From assembly GCF_002939305.1 (NCBI RefSeq), contig NZ_MVDI01000004.1:62001-126000 (forward strand): 64,000 nt of DNA. The letters are read 5' to 3'. This document shows, piece by piece, positions 19,830-29,063 of the stretch (the stretch's first letter is position 1; each line of letters opens with the position of its first letter). The notes below the pieces were generated by a model. The model did not search any database and was not told where the DNA came from. It saw only the letters and a program-made list of their open reading frames with translations. The DNA comes from Chroococcidiopsis sp. TS-821 (GTDB lineage Bacteria; Cyanobacteriota; Cyanobacteriia; Cyanobacteriales; Chroococcidiopsidaceae). Made by a program: the position numbers and the translations under genes.

Positions 19830-20161
19830 GTATCTTAGTAGGGCTTTATAGCAAATAAAATCTTAAAGATGATGCTTGAATAATTTGAGCTAATTGCTTC
19901 TTACATTAGCTAGGTCTTTGACTCAAATTAAGTAAAAATGCGTAAAATTAATGTATTTACGAACACTACGTAGAAAAAACCTTCTGTTGTTATGCAACAT
20001 TTCATACCTGCAACGTCGTCTAGTCAGAATGCTACGCGTAACAAAGTTGAAGAAGGGTTAATCAGAAAAGCTAATTAAAAATGTGCTAGCGATCGCCAAA
20101 ATCAGCGTAGAGATAGCGTCAGTAGCAATAGTATGACGTCAGGGAGGCTAAACGTTAACTC

Positions 20162-21940
20162 ATGAAGTTTTCCGTTCGCTCGATGTTTTTGTGCCTACTC
20201 TTGGGTTTGATATTGACAATATCTGGCTGCAATGTCCCTAAAGCAGTGGTAGAGTCAATTTTACCAGACCGCCCTCCGAAATATCCTCATTATGAAGATA
20301 GGCAAACTATTATCAAGGAAGCACAAGCAATATCAGATCGCTTAGAAAATCATATTCGAGCGTGGCACCAAGGTAAAGCGCCTGCTGAGATTCCAGCTGA
20401 ACTACTTCCTAAGGGAATTGACCGCCGCTTGACCAATTTTCGGCTGTTGCGTCCAGAGCAAGTACGTGCTGAAGATCAGTGGATTATTCGGAAAGCCGAA
20501 AAAATCAATCATAAAGCGCTTCATCACCTTTACCCAGATCCTCATGCTACTTATCTAGTGCTAGGAACCTTCTTAGCACCGTTTGGCACGAAAGTGATGA
20601 TGGATGGTGAATTTCCACACAGTCGCTTCTTTGACGTACAAGTATCTCCTCCGTTCGATCCTGCTTTTTACTACTACGAAGGGGCGTTTGGCGTACCAGA
20701 AGTACCAATCGTGGATGTCGATATCGAGCCTATTGCTGAACATAGCAATCCGTTTCGTCCAGGCGTTAGACGCGATGTTCAAAAAAGGCATTACCAACTT
20801 ACGTGGACTTTGACTATGGGTGATGGACCGCAGTTAGAGCCAGCATATCGACCGCCTTACTTTCGCGCTCCTGGAAATCATCGTTATGCTAGTGCATTAG
20901 TTTATCAAGGACCTCTTGCCGATCCAAAAAGTAAATGGGGCTTCGGACACAAACGGGGAGTTTGGAATATGGGAAGCTTTTGGGTTCGTTACTATGCCCC
21001 TGATTTGAAAGCTGGACCTTTAGGAGGCGTACCACTGCCAAAAGTACTTTACGAACTGCCTACAGGGGAGCGCTTTTTTCTAGCTGCTAATTTCCAAGAG
21101 GTAGAAAAAACAGTGAATAAAACAAGACCAGTCCAGTCTACACCAGGAGCCGAGCCAAGCAAATTTGAAGGACCAAAGGTTGGCTGGAATCACGATTTTG
21201 ATATCCTCCATGGAGCCTTAGCGGCGATATTTGAAACTGTTGGTAAGACATCAGACGCAGATAAAGCTTATGGTCGTGAAGTTGTTCTTGGCTTGACAAG
21301 TCGGGGTACGCAGCAACCTCCACCTGGAAACTATGAGTCTTCGACTAGCCGTTGTATTTATATCAGTTATCTGTCTAGAGGAATGACAATTAACAAGGGG
21401 AAAGTTGCTGTGCTCACTGGGCGGTTACCAAAAATACCTCGGACTCGTCAAGGTGAGGTAATGATGCAAAAAGGACAGGCACGTTATTTTTCTATTACTT
21501 CTTATGCCAATCCTGACTGGCTAGATCTTTCTTTTGTCGGTCCAGCAATAAGTTCAGTCATGGATGAAGATATCGTGACAGACGCAGAGGGACGATATGT
21601 CATTGTGTACTCGCGCCAGGAAGATCGCCCCAAAAATGCTTATCCTCAAAACGGAGTAACTTGGGTAGACTGGTCGTCTACAACCTCTCAAGCTTGGGTA
21701 GTACGTTACTTAAGCGTCCATCCAGATTGGAGAGATCCTCAAATTGTCCCTGACGTAACAAATTTACCTTACGAAAAGACTTCTTGGTTTTCTCCTCAAT
21801 TCGATCCGACGCTTACTAGAAATAATTCGCATCACGGAAAAATTGGCGAATACCAACCTCAAGTGCATTACCTCAGTAAGAAAGAGTTCGAGAAACTAGG
21901 AACTAAGGTGCAATCTAGTGCAATACCAAAATGGAAATGA
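20162..21940 (+). CDS. Unrecognised large exported lipoprotein
   Basis: The 592-residue protein begins with a lipoprotein signal (MKFSVRSMFLCLLLGLIL and lipobox TISGC, lipidated Cys23). I do not recognise a named domain. The mature part has aromatic/proline-rich blocks (FPHSRFFDVQVSPPFDPAFY, YEGAFGVPEVPIVDVDIEP, HRYASALVYQGPL, FWVRYYAPDLKAGPLGGVPL) and a C-terminal region with RYVIVYSRQEDRP and VTWVDW, reminiscent of a multi-sheet beta structure. There are few cysteines apart from the lipobox. It stands alone between two copies of a direct repeat, so it could have been acquired as a unit. Likely anchored at the outer or plasma membrane; activity unknown. Confidence 0.75.
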   Translation: MKFSVRSMFLCLLLGLILTISGCNVPKAVVESILPDRPPKYPHYEDRQTIIKEAQAISDRLENHIRAWHQGKAPAEIPAELLPKGIDRRLTNFRLLRPEQVRAEDQWIIRKAEKINHKALHHLYPDPHATYLVLGTFLAPFGTKVMMDGEFPHSRFFDVQVSPPFDPAFYYYEGAFGVPEVPIVDVDIEPIAEHSNPFRPGVRRDVQKRHYQLTWTLTMGDGPQLEPAYRPPYFRAPGNHRYASALVYQGPLADPKSKWGFGHKRGVWNMGSFWVRYYAPDLKAGPLGGVPLPKVLYELPTGERFFLAANFQEVEKTVNKTRPVQSTPGAEPSKFEGPKVGWNHDFDILHGALAAIFETVGKTSDADKAYGREVVLGLTSRGTQQPPPGNYESSTSRCIYISYLSRGMTINKGKVAVLTGRLPKIPRTRQGEVMMQKGQARYFSITSYANPDWLDLSFVGPAISSVMDEDIVTDAEGRYVIVYSRQEDRPKNAYPQNGVTWVDWSSTTSQAWVVRYLSVHPDWRDPQIVPDVTNLPYEKTSWFSPQFDPTLTRNNSHHGKIGEYQPQVHYLSKKEFEKLGTKVQSSAIPKWK

Positions 21941-21985
21941 TGCCAAATTCTGCTATGCTGGGACAAAGTTTGCGAGCTTTTTAAT

Positions 21986-22010
21986 TGTCCTAACTTTCCC
22001 TGCGATTGCT
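21986..22010. repeat. Right copy of the 25-bp direct repeat
   Basis: Identical over 25 bases to 19805-19829, located 45 bases after the lipoprotein stop codon. Confidence 0.85.
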
Positions 22011-22089
22011 ATATTCTGTTAAACAAAACTTAGAAGTAATAACAAAGGTTATTTTGTGGGGAAAGCAGTAAGCTTTCCCTTTTAGCGAC

Positions 22090-23037
22090 TTATCGCCAGG
22101 AACGACTCGCTAAGTCTAATTGCTTAAACTCATCCTCACTCAGTTTCCAACCCAAAGCACCAGCATTTTGTTTGACTTGTGCAGCTGTTTTTGCCCCAGC
22201 GATGGGGATAACATTACCTTGAGCGATTAACCAGTTGAGTGCAACTTGCGCAGGCGTGCGATCGCGTTTTGCCCCGATTTCTCGCAGTAAAGATAACACT
22301 GGCTCTATTTTGCGCAGACCATCTTTACTAAAACGCGGATCAATTCGTCGCGCCCCAGTGGGAGTTGCAGAATTATCAACCGAGTATTTACCTGTGAGTA
22401 AGCCCTGTGCTAAGGGGCTATACGCCAGTATTGTCACGCCCAATTCGCGTGCTGTATCGAGAATACCGTTCGTTTCAATTTGTCGCGTAATTAGCGAGTA
22501 ACGGACTTGATTCACCGCCAAACGGACGCCGCGTTTAGCAAGTAGATCGTGGGCTTCGCGCATTTGTGCGGCGGAATAGTTGCTGACACCGATCGCTTCA
22601 ATTCTGCCACGTTGCACTTCCTCTGCTAAGGTGTTCATTAAGGTTTCTTGGCTGAGTAAGAAGGTGAAAGGCCAATGTACTTGATAAAGTGTGACTTTTT
22701 CTAATTGCAAGCGTTTTAAACTATCGGTTAATGCAGCGGATACAGATTGACCTGTAAATCGCCAAGGAAAAGGACCAAATTTAGTTGCGATTTGGACTGG
22801 CTGCGTTGTCTGTTGCATGAATTGTGCTAAAAATTCTTCAGACTGCCCCAATCCATAAACTTCAGCAGTATCAAAAAAAGTCGTTCCTACTTCTACAGCG
22901 GCGTTAAACGCTTCGCGCAGTTGATTCGCATCGTAGTCGCCACCGTAGTTCCAGAAAAGTTTGTCACCCCAAGCCCACGTGCCAATACACAAGGGCGTGA
23001 CTGCGGGACCATCTTGTCCTAATCTTATTGTTTCCAC
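22090..23037 (-). CDS. Aldo/keto reductase
   Basis: This 315-residue NADPH-dependent aldo/keto reductase probably reduces small aldehydes or ketones. The catalytic tetrad can be read: Asp in TFFDTAEVYG, Tyr in EVYGLGQSEE, Lys in IATKFGPF and His in YQVHWPF. The nucleotide-binding C-terminal part has ILAYSPLAQGLLTGKY and IPIAGAKTAAQVKQNAGALG. Length is typical. It is divergent from the pucC-like gene, with 184 bases between. The substrate cannot be told from sequence. Confidence 0.9.
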   Translation of the reverse strand: METIRLGQDGPAVTPLCIGTWAWGDKLFWNYGGDYDANQLREAFNAAVEVGTTFFDTAEVYGLGQSEEFLAQFMQQTTQPVQIATKFGPFPWRFTGQSVSAALTDSLKRLQLEKVTLYQVHWPFTFLLSQETLMNTLAEEVQRGRIEAIGVSNYSAAQMREAHDLLAKRGVRLAVNQVRYSLITRQIETNGILDTARELGVTILAYSPLAQGLLTGKYSVDNSATPTGARRIDPRFSKDGLRKIEPVLSLLREIGAKRDRTPAQVALNWLIAQGNVIPIAGAKTAAQVKQNAGALGWKLSEDEFKQLDLASRSWR

Positions 23038-23221
23038 TGATGACTACCACTTCTTTACACTTCTTCATATAACTTCTAGTGTATCGTTATGAATTGTGCA
23101 GGTACGACCAGTCAAGATGATTGTTTGTCGCGGTTTGCGTAAATTTTTATTTGAAAATGAAGAGTGAAGCGATCGCGCTTTCGCGATATTAGTCAAAGTA
23201 GAATCTCAGGTCTCAGTCATT

Positions 23222-24670
23222 ATGGCAAGTAAGGTTTCATTTGAGCAGATTCCTTCTAAGATTAATCTTCTGACAATGTTTCGGTTGGGATTATTTCAGA
23301 TGGGATTAGGCATTATGTCGATCCTGACGCTGGGAGTGCTCAATCGGATCATGATTAAAGAGTTAGCGATTCCTGCAACTTTGGTCGCAGGGACAATTGC
23401 TATGCATCAATTTGTGGCGCCGGCGCGATTGTGGTTTGGTCAGTTGTCGGATGCGAAAACAATTGGTGGAACGCATCGTACTGCTTATGTGTGGATTGGT
23501 GCAGCCTTATTTGCGATCGCGTCTTTTTTAGCTGTACAAGTAACTTGGCTGTTAGGAAGCAGCGTTCACTCGCAAGGTTGGACATTGCAAACTTACAGCT
23601 TGGTGGCGCTGCTAGGAGGAATTTTTGCGCTATACGGGCTAGCACTGAGTTCGAGTTCGACTCCTTTCGCCGCACTGCTTGTAGACGTTTCCGATGAAGA
23701 CAATCGCTCTAAACTTGTCGGGATTGTGTGGTCAATGTTGATGGTAGGGATCGTCATTGGCGCAATTATTAGTTCGAGATTACTTCCTGCGCCTACAACT
23801 TGCCAGGAAACCGCAGTTGCGAACTCGATCTATAACGATCCGCAAGGTCTAGCGTTGCTCCAAAATTCGATTAACCGCCTGTTCATTCTATTACCTGCGG
23901 TTGTGTTTGGTTTGGCAGTATTCTCAACTTTTGGTATAGAAAAGAAATACTCGCGTTACACATCGCGTTCGACAATCGCCAACCGCGAAGACAAAATTAC
24001 GCTTGCTCAAGCATTAAAAGTATTAACAGCTAGCCGTCAAACAGGTTTATTTTTCACGTTCTTGCTCATGATGACGATTAGCTTATTTATGCAAGAAGCA
24101 GTGATGGAACCGTACGGCGGTGAAGTCTTTGGAATGTGTGTTTCAGAAACGACACAGCTAAACGCATTCTGGGGAACGGGAACACTTTTAGGGATTAGCA
24201 GTACAGGGTTTTTGATTGTACCGCGTATTGGCAAGCAAAAAACTGCGCTCTTGGGCTGTTTAACAGTTGCGATTTCGCTATCATTAGTTGTACTATCTGG
24301 ATTTAGCGCAAATCCGCAGATGTTGCAAGGAGCTTTATTATTATTTGGTTTAGCTTCTGGTGTCACGACTACAGGCGCAATTAGTTTAATGCTCGACTTA
24401 ACCGCAGCAGAAACCGCAGGAACTTTTATCGGTGCGTGGGGATTAGCACAAGCGATCGCACGGGCGATAGCAACGGTTGCGGGTGGTGCAGTCCTGGATA
24501 TTGGCAGACAAATATTTAGCGATCGCGTTCTGGCTTACGGCTTAGTATTTACAGTGCAAGCTTGTGGAATGCTCTTGGCAATTTGGTTTCTCAACCGCGT
24601 TGATGTGGCAGAATTTCGCTCAAATGCTAAAGGTGCGATCGCCTCGATACTGGAGAATGAATTAGATTGA
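23222..24670 (+). CDS. PucC/BCH-family MFS transporter
   Basis: This 482-residue protein has 12 predicted membrane helices and the PucC (BCH, LhaA) family signature near the N-terminus (NLLTMFRLGLFQMGLGIMS, then FVAPARLWFGQLSDA). Family members act in assembly of (bacterio)chlorophyll antenna complexes, probably by delivering or handling chlorophyll. The conserved GGTHRTAYVWIGAAL and SSTPFAALLVDVSDEDNRSK segments are present. The last 4 bases overlap the TTG start of the following inositol monophosphatase-family gene, so the two form an operon. Exact cargo unknown. Confidence 0.88.
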   Translation: MASKVSFEQIPSKINLLTMFRLGLFQMGLGIMSILTLGVLNRIMIKELAIPATLVAGTIAMHQFVAPARLWFGQLSDAKTIGGTHRTAYVWIGAALFAIASFLAVQVTWLLGSSVHSQGWTLQTYSLVALLGGIFALYGLALSSSSTPFAALLVDVSDEDNRSKLVGIVWSMLMVGIVIGAIISSRLLPAPTTCQETAVANSIYNDPQGLALLQNSINRLFILLPAVVFGLAVFSTFGIEKKYSRYTSRSTIANREDKITLAQALKVLTASRQTGLFFTFLLMMTISLFMQEAVMEPYGGEVFGMCVSETTQLNAFWGTGTLLGISSTGFLIVPRIGKQKTALLGCLTVAISLSLVVLSGFSANPQMLQGALLLFGLASGVTTTGAISLMLDLTAAETAGTFIGAWGLAQAIARAIATVAGGAVLDIGRQIFSDRVLAYGLVFTVQACGMLLAIWFLNRVDVAEFRSNAKGAIASILENELD

Positions 24671-25491
24671 ACGCAGATTTTTGGACAACAATTCTTGACT
24701 TTGCGCAAGCAACAACGCAGCAGGTTGGAACGCAACTTCTTAAAGATTTTGGACGCGTACAAGCGTCTCAAAAAGCCGATGGCAGTTTGGTGACGCAATC
24801 GGATAAATGGGCAGATCGGGCATTGCGCTCTGCGATCTCCACTCATTTTCCAGGACACGGAATTTTAAGTGAGGAGGACGACCAAACTTTTCCTGGTAGC
24901 GAGTGGTGTTGGGTTATCGATCCTCTCGATGGCACGACGAATTTTACTAGAGGAATTCCGCTGTGGGCAATTTCATTAGGTCTACTCTACCAAGGAACTC
25001 CGGTTTTTGGCTGCATTTATCTGCCACCCATTAATCAAGTTTTTCATGGCTTTTTTCCAGGAGAATCTCAACTCAATATGCCTTCTGGCGCTTTTCTAAA
25101 TCATAGTCCAATCCACAGCAGTCATGATGCTCCGAGTTCTAATCACTTTTTTAGCTTGTGCGCGCGGAGTACTTCGGTGATTCAACCAGGTTTCCCCTGT
25201 AAAATTCGAATGCTCGGCGTCGCTAGCTACAATTTCCTCACGGTTGCTGCTGGAACAACGCTAGGCGCAGTTGAAGCAACGCCTAAAATATGGGATCTTG
25301 CCGGGGCTTGGGTTATCGTTAAAGCTGCTGGTGCTGCTTGGGTGTCGCTGCATGCGCATCCTTTATTTCCGCTACTACCTGGCAAAGATTACGGCGATCG
25401 CTCTTTTCCGACTTTAGTTGTTAGCCGTGCCGAATTAGTCCCAATTTTTCGACCTTACGTGCAGAAGATTGCACAATCAACTTCTGAATGA
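24667..25491 (+). CDS. Inositol monophosphatase family protein
   Basis: A 274-residue Mg2+-dependent phosphatase of the IMPase/CysQ/HisN superfamily. Metal-binding motifs are present: GILSEEDD (first acidic pair), WVIDPLDGTTNF and, near the C-terminus, KIWDLAGAWVI. The start is a TTG at 24667 that overlaps the stop of the pucC-like gene (TTGA), indicating translational coupling. Substrate could be inositol phosphate, histidinol phosphate or PAP; the family cannot be split on motif alone. Confidence 0.9.
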   Translation: MNADFWTTILDFAQATTQQVGTQLLKDFGRVQASQKADGSLVTQSDKWADRALRSAISTHFPGHGILSEEDDQTFPGSEWCWVIDPLDGTTNFTRGIPLWAISLGLLYQGTPVFGCIYLPPINQVFHGFFPGESQLNMPSGAFLNHSPIHSSHDAPSSNHFFSLCARSTSVIQPGFPCKIRMLGVASYNFLTVAAGTTLGAVEATPKIWDLAGAWVIVKAAGAAWVSLHAHPLFPLLPGKDYGDRSFPTLVVSRAELVPIFRPYVQKIAQSTSE

Positions 25492-25682
25492 ATCGCATTC
25501 ATTATTTATAACTCGGCGCAACAGTAAGTATCTGCTTTTGAACCATTGAAAATTGTTGTTTTCTCTAGTAATATTATTTTATGTATAATTTGTAAAGATA
25601 TTGATAATTTTAAAAAGCACAGATTTCCATTATAAAGAACATATTAATATAAAACTTTTCTTCTTTCAAGACGAATCCTTCT

Positions 25683-26609
25683 TTATTTATCGCGATCGAT
25701 CATAAAATCTGCGATGCGATGATTTGAATTTATTGGTTCTTCTGGGAGACTTAGCAGTACTGAGCGTTGAGTGAGTTGGCGTATGCGACGCGCCACGCGA
25801 CTAGGAATACCATGACCGTAAATAATGTGACCCTGTCCTGCTAAGACAACGATTTGATAATTGGGTTGAGATTGATGAAATCGAGCAATTTTTTCTGCCA
25901 TTGTTTCATCCCACAAAACCTGAGCCAAGAAGAAGTTTTCAAAATCTGAACTTGAACCATGTCCAGCTTGTTGATGTTGCTCGAAGGCATCGAGAATTAT
26001 TTGACGATACTCAGCGTTATCTGTGCAAATTTCTGTAAGAGGCGGAATGAATTGTCTTTGTTGGGGCGTCAGGCTAGCTAATCCTGCACGGGCGACTTGG
26101 CGCGTGACCTCAGATGGAGTATTTAAGGCTAAGACTGGTAGTTTATTCGCTCTCGCATAGCGGAGAACTGGGGCATAATTTTCCCAAGGAAATCCCCAAC
26201 GCTGATTATATTCAGTTTTTTCTACGAGTTCTTGTTCGGTGATTTTTCCTGCTATATATTGATCGAGAAATCTTTGATAAGGGCGCTGGAACATTTCGAG
26301 GGCGATCGCAATTTTGGGCTGCTGCTTGTGCAGCAATTGAATGATTTCTAACTGCGTTTGATGGTGCTGGGGATTATCGTGGGTTTCGCCCAAATAAATG
26401 ACATTTGCCTTGGCTAGATGTGTAAGAAGATTCTGCAGGTTAGAGATAATTTGAGGCGAGGAAGCAGAATTTTCGTTGGATAGGGTTGAAGAAAATTCAA
26501 CTGGATAAAATGTGCTTGCTGCATAAGTGGGAATGCTATACAGCCACAGAAATCCGAAAGATAAAATGAACAGCTTGCGCAGCAGATGCTTTTTAATAAA
26601 CAGTTTCAT
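25683..26609 (-). CDS. ChaN family exported protein
   Basis: ChaN-like (DUF399) proteins are membrane-attached, and one has been shown to bind haem. From the ATG at 26609 the protein is 308 residues: MKLFIKKHLLRKLFILSFGF is a signal peptide, then the core with NVIYLGETHDNPQHHQTQ, PKIAIALEMFQRPYQ and YNQRWGFPWENYAPVLRYA. A much longer frame upstream lies inside the cupin gene and is unlikely to be used. The start overlaps the cupin stop by 17 bases, so these genes are co-transcribed with the 96-residue protein upstream. Iron or haem acquisition is a family-level inference. Confidence 0.85.
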   Translation of the reverse strand: MKLFIKKHLLRKLFILSFGFLWLYSIPTYAASTFYPVEFSSTLSNENSASSPQIISNLQNLLTHLAKANVIYLGETHDNPQHHQTQLEIIQLLHKQQPKIAIALEMFQRPYQRFLDQYIAGKITEQELVEKTEYNQRWGFPWENYAPVLRYARANKLPVLALNTPSEVTRQVARAGLASLTPQQRQFIPPLTEICTDNAEYRQIILDAFEQHQQAGHGSSSDFENFFLAQVLWDETMAEKIARFHQSQPNYQIVVLAGQGHIIYGHGIPSRVARRIRQLTQRSVLLSLPEEPINSNHRIADFMIDRDK

Positions 26610-26952
26610 CTTCTTTGCGCCAGGCTGGATCGACAATACAAAGAAAAACCAATGCTTCGTCACCACAATTGGAAATAAACTGCTTGGCATTCGGTGGAAT
26701 GTAAACTGCATCGCCAGCTTCGACGAACTGCGTTTCATCGTCGACGTGCATTTCTCCTTTACCGCTGAGAATGTAGTAAACTTCGGATGTTTTTAAAGAA
26801 TGCGGTTGTGAAGTTTTTCCTACGGGTAAAGTAGCATGAGCTAAACTGTAGCGTAACGCGATTGCTTGCTTATCTGGATGCAATAACTCGCGTAAGTGCG
26901 TACTATCTCCAGCTAAGAATTCAGGACAGTTTTTGAGTTTTTGTACGAGCAT
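26593..26952 (-). CDS. Small cupin-domain protein
   Basis: A 119-residue single-domain cupin. The two cupin motifs are readable: PHSLKTSEVYYILSGKGEMHV and GDAVYIPPNAKQFISN. The first motif has one His near PHS and an acidic residue, giving a partial metal-binding set. Cupins of this size bind small ligands or act as isomerases or dioxygenases; the specific role is unknown. It is the middle gene of a three-gene operon (96-residue protein, cupin, ChaN). Confidence 0.85.
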   Translation of the reverse strand: MLVQKLKNCPEFLAGDSTHLRELLHPDKQAIALRYSLAHATLPVGKTSQPHSLKTSEVYYILSGKGEMHVDDETQFVEAGDAVYIPPNAKQFISNCGDEALVFLCIVDPAWRKEDETVY

Positions 26953-26991
26953 TGAGGAAACTTTAAAAAGGTGGATGCAGTCTGATGATGC

Positions 26992-27282
26992 CTAGTATAG
27001 TAGAGGATTCGTCTTTGGTTGATAGTCGAGACAATCAATTGCTGCTTCCGTATTGGCAATGCTCGGTCGAACAGTGCATTTTAAGCGATAGTCACCTGTA
27101 AAATACTGACAATGACTGCACGGTATTTGATGAAGACGCTTGCTAGTATTAACACTGTCACGGACTGCCGTCCACAAACTCCAAGCGAGCGCACTCATAA
27201 ATGCCCAAGCACAAATAAAGCAAATCGGAACCAAAAACGGTTGAATTGTATGAACGAGAAAACGCAGCAGTTGTAGTATCAT
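26992..27282 (-). CDS. Small membrane protein with a Cys-rich soluble tail
   Basis: The 96-residue protein has a hydrophobic N-terminal segment (FLVPICFICAWAFMSALAW) and a tail with four cysteines, IPCSHCQYFTGDYRLKC followed by IDCLDYQP. The spacing (C-x2-C ... C ... C) could bind zinc or an iron-sulfur cluster. I recognise it only as a conserved-looking cyanobacterial hypothetical. It starts the operon that continues with the cupin (39-base gap) and ChaN. Confidence 0.65.
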   Translation of the reverse strand: MILQLLRFLVHTIQPFLVPICFICAWAFMSALAWSLWTAVRDSVNTSKRLHQIPCSHCQYFTGDYRLKCTVRPSIANTEAAIDCLDYQPKTNPLLY

Positions 27283-27327
27283 AAGTTGACAAACAAAATA
27301 AAAACTTAAGTGGTAATACGATTTTTT

Positions 27328-27336
27328 TGGTATAAT
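27328..27336 (+). promoter_or_regulatory. Extended -10 promoter element upstream of the HlyD-type gene
   Basis: TGGTATAAT matches an extended -10 (TGnTATAAT). No good -35 is present at the usual spacing, which is consistent with the extended -10 class. It lies about 115 bases before the HlyD-type start. Confidence 0.4.
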
Positions 27337-27449
27337 TAGTAACTAAGTAGCTAAATCTGAAGAAGTTAAATCAGTTAAGCCTTACTTTATTTAGATATAG
27401 CAAAATTGTGAGAAGTCTTCGCTAAATTTAAGTCAAACATCATTAGGGA

Positions 27450-28988
27450 GTGCACCATCAGTCGCCGATGGATACAACGCAGCAAAAAGTAAAACGTCCG
27501 ACATTAGCTTCCTCACCTGCACAATTGCGGCAGGTGAAACAACAGTTCGCAAATCCTGATGAATTTCTTTCATACGAGTTAGGTAAAGCTGTTCAAGAAT
27601 TACCACCTTTGTATACGAGACTGTTAGCAGGAAGCATAAGTTTATTAGTATTCGGTACAATTGGTTGGGCGCATTTTAGTAAAATTGACGAAGTAGCGAT
27701 CGCACCTGGAGAATTAATTGCTTCTACTCAAGTACGTCCTGTGCGCGCGCTAGGTGAAGGCTCGATCGTGGCAGTGCGAGTCAAAGAAGGCGATCGCGTT
27801 AACAAAGGCGATGTGCTGGTAGAACGTAACTCCGACTTACCCCAAGCTGAAGTCGATCGCTTGACGCGATCGGCACAATTGATTAGTGAAGATCTCAAGC
27901 GCTTAGAAGCAGAACGTACTGGTGCAACAGTATCAGGAAGCACACTTCAAGATCAGTTACTCAGTTCTCGATTGCAAAACTTTGAGGCACGTCAAGCAGC
28001 CGCAATCGCCGAGGCAAATCGTCAAGCGGCAGTGATTAATGAAGCGCGAGTGCGCTTGAGTCGTTTGCAAGATAACCTTGTCAACGCGAGAGCAACTCTA
28101 GCCAACGCTCAACAAAACTATCAAAATGCGCAAAGTATTGCAGAAAAAGCCAGAAGTTTACTAGCAAACGCTGAAAAGCGCGAAGCCAGCCTGCGTATTC
28201 TTCTAGAAGACGGCGCAGCACCCCGCCTTGATTACATTGAGGCACAAAATGCAGTTTTGCAAGCGCAAGCGGGCGTGACTAACGCTGAGGACGGAATCAC
28301 TAACGCGCGATCGCGCATTACGGAAGCACAAGATCGCGTTACGTCAATAGAAAAAGAAATTACAGCTCAAGCACAACAAGTCCGTCAAGCGGAACAAGCG
28401 TATCAAGCCGCACGCGATCAAGCGGCGAGTTTGGCATCAGAACGCCGCAGCGAAATTTTAACGCAACTTAACAGACGACGCGAAGAACAAGCAACCATTC
28501 AAGGTCAATTAGCCCAAGCCAAGAAACAGCGCGAGCAAGAAGTTATTACGGCTCCAGTTTCTGGCACAATTTATAGCGTCAAAGCAACGAGTGGACCAGT
28601 GCAACCTGGAGAAGAGTTACTATCGATTCTACCGGATGGCGAAGAATTATTATTAGAAGTTCGCGTTCTCAACCGCGATATCGGCTTTATCCGCGAAGGA
28701 ATGCGGGCAAAAGTCAAATTAGCAACTTTTCCTTTCCAGGAATTTGGCACAATTAACGCGGAAGTAATTAGCGTCAGTCCAAACGCAGTGAATGACGAGA
28801 AGCTGGGTTTAGTTTTTCCCACACGACTCAAACTAGAGAAAAATTCATTGCAAGTTCGCGGTCAAGAAGTGCCGTTGACTCCTGGAATGGCTGCAACGGG
28901 CGAAATTGTCACGCGTCGTAAATCAGTTTTAACGTTCTTACTTGAGCCAGTCACGCGGCGCTTTAGCGAAGCATTTTCTGTCAGGTAA
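27450..28988 (+). CDS. HlyD-family membrane fusion protein
   Basis: A periplasmic adaptor of the HlyD type, which bridges an inner-membrane exporter and an outer-membrane channel. The 512-residue protein has one membrane helix (about 55-75), a barrel-sandwich region with IVAVRVKEGDRVNKGDVLVE, a long Ala/Gln-rich coiled-coil hairpin (about 135-360) and the second half-barrel with VITAPVSGTIYSVKATSGPV. The frame opens with GTG at 27450; the ATG at 27468 (MDTTQQKVKR) is an equally good start. No ABC ATPase-permease gene lies beside it, so the partner exporter must be elsewhere. Confidence 0.88.
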   Translation: MHHQSPMDTTQQKVKRPTLASSPAQLRQVKQQFANPDEFLSYELGKAVQELPPLYTRLLAGSISLLVFGTIGWAHFSKIDEVAIAPGELIASTQVRPVRALGEGSIVAVRVKEGDRVNKGDVLVERNSDLPQAEVDRLTRSAQLISEDLKRLEAERTGATVSGSTLQDQLLSSRLQNFEARQAAAIAEANRQAAVINEARVRLSRLQDNLVNARATLANAQQNYQNAQSIAEKARSLLANAEKREASLRILLEDGAAPRLDYIEAQNAVLQAQAGVTNAEDGITNARSRITEAQDRVTSIEKEITAQAQQVRQAEQAYQAARDQAASLASERRSEILTQLNRRREEQATIQGQLAQAKKQREQEVITAPVSGTIYSVKATSGPVQPGEELLSILPDGEELLLEVRVLNRDIGFIREGMRAKVKLATFPFQEFGTINAEVISVSPNAVNDEKLGLVFPTRLKLEKNSLQVRGQEVPLTPGMAATGEIVTRRKSVLTFLLEPVTRRFSEAFSVR

Positions 28989-29063
28989 GTAAAGATGAAA
29001 AAGAAATCTATCTACTAAGCTCTATAAGCAGGAAGCGATCTGAAGCTGTTGCTAATTGCTGGA

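Larger units (their letters stand above)
19635..20161. other. Intergenic region between crhR and the lipoprotein gene
   Basis: This 527-base stretch holds the crhR terminator, the left copy of a 25-bp direct repeat (19805-19829), and AT-rich sequence that presumably carries the promoter of the lipoprotein gene at 20162. No ORF in it is convincing. Confidence 0.5.
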
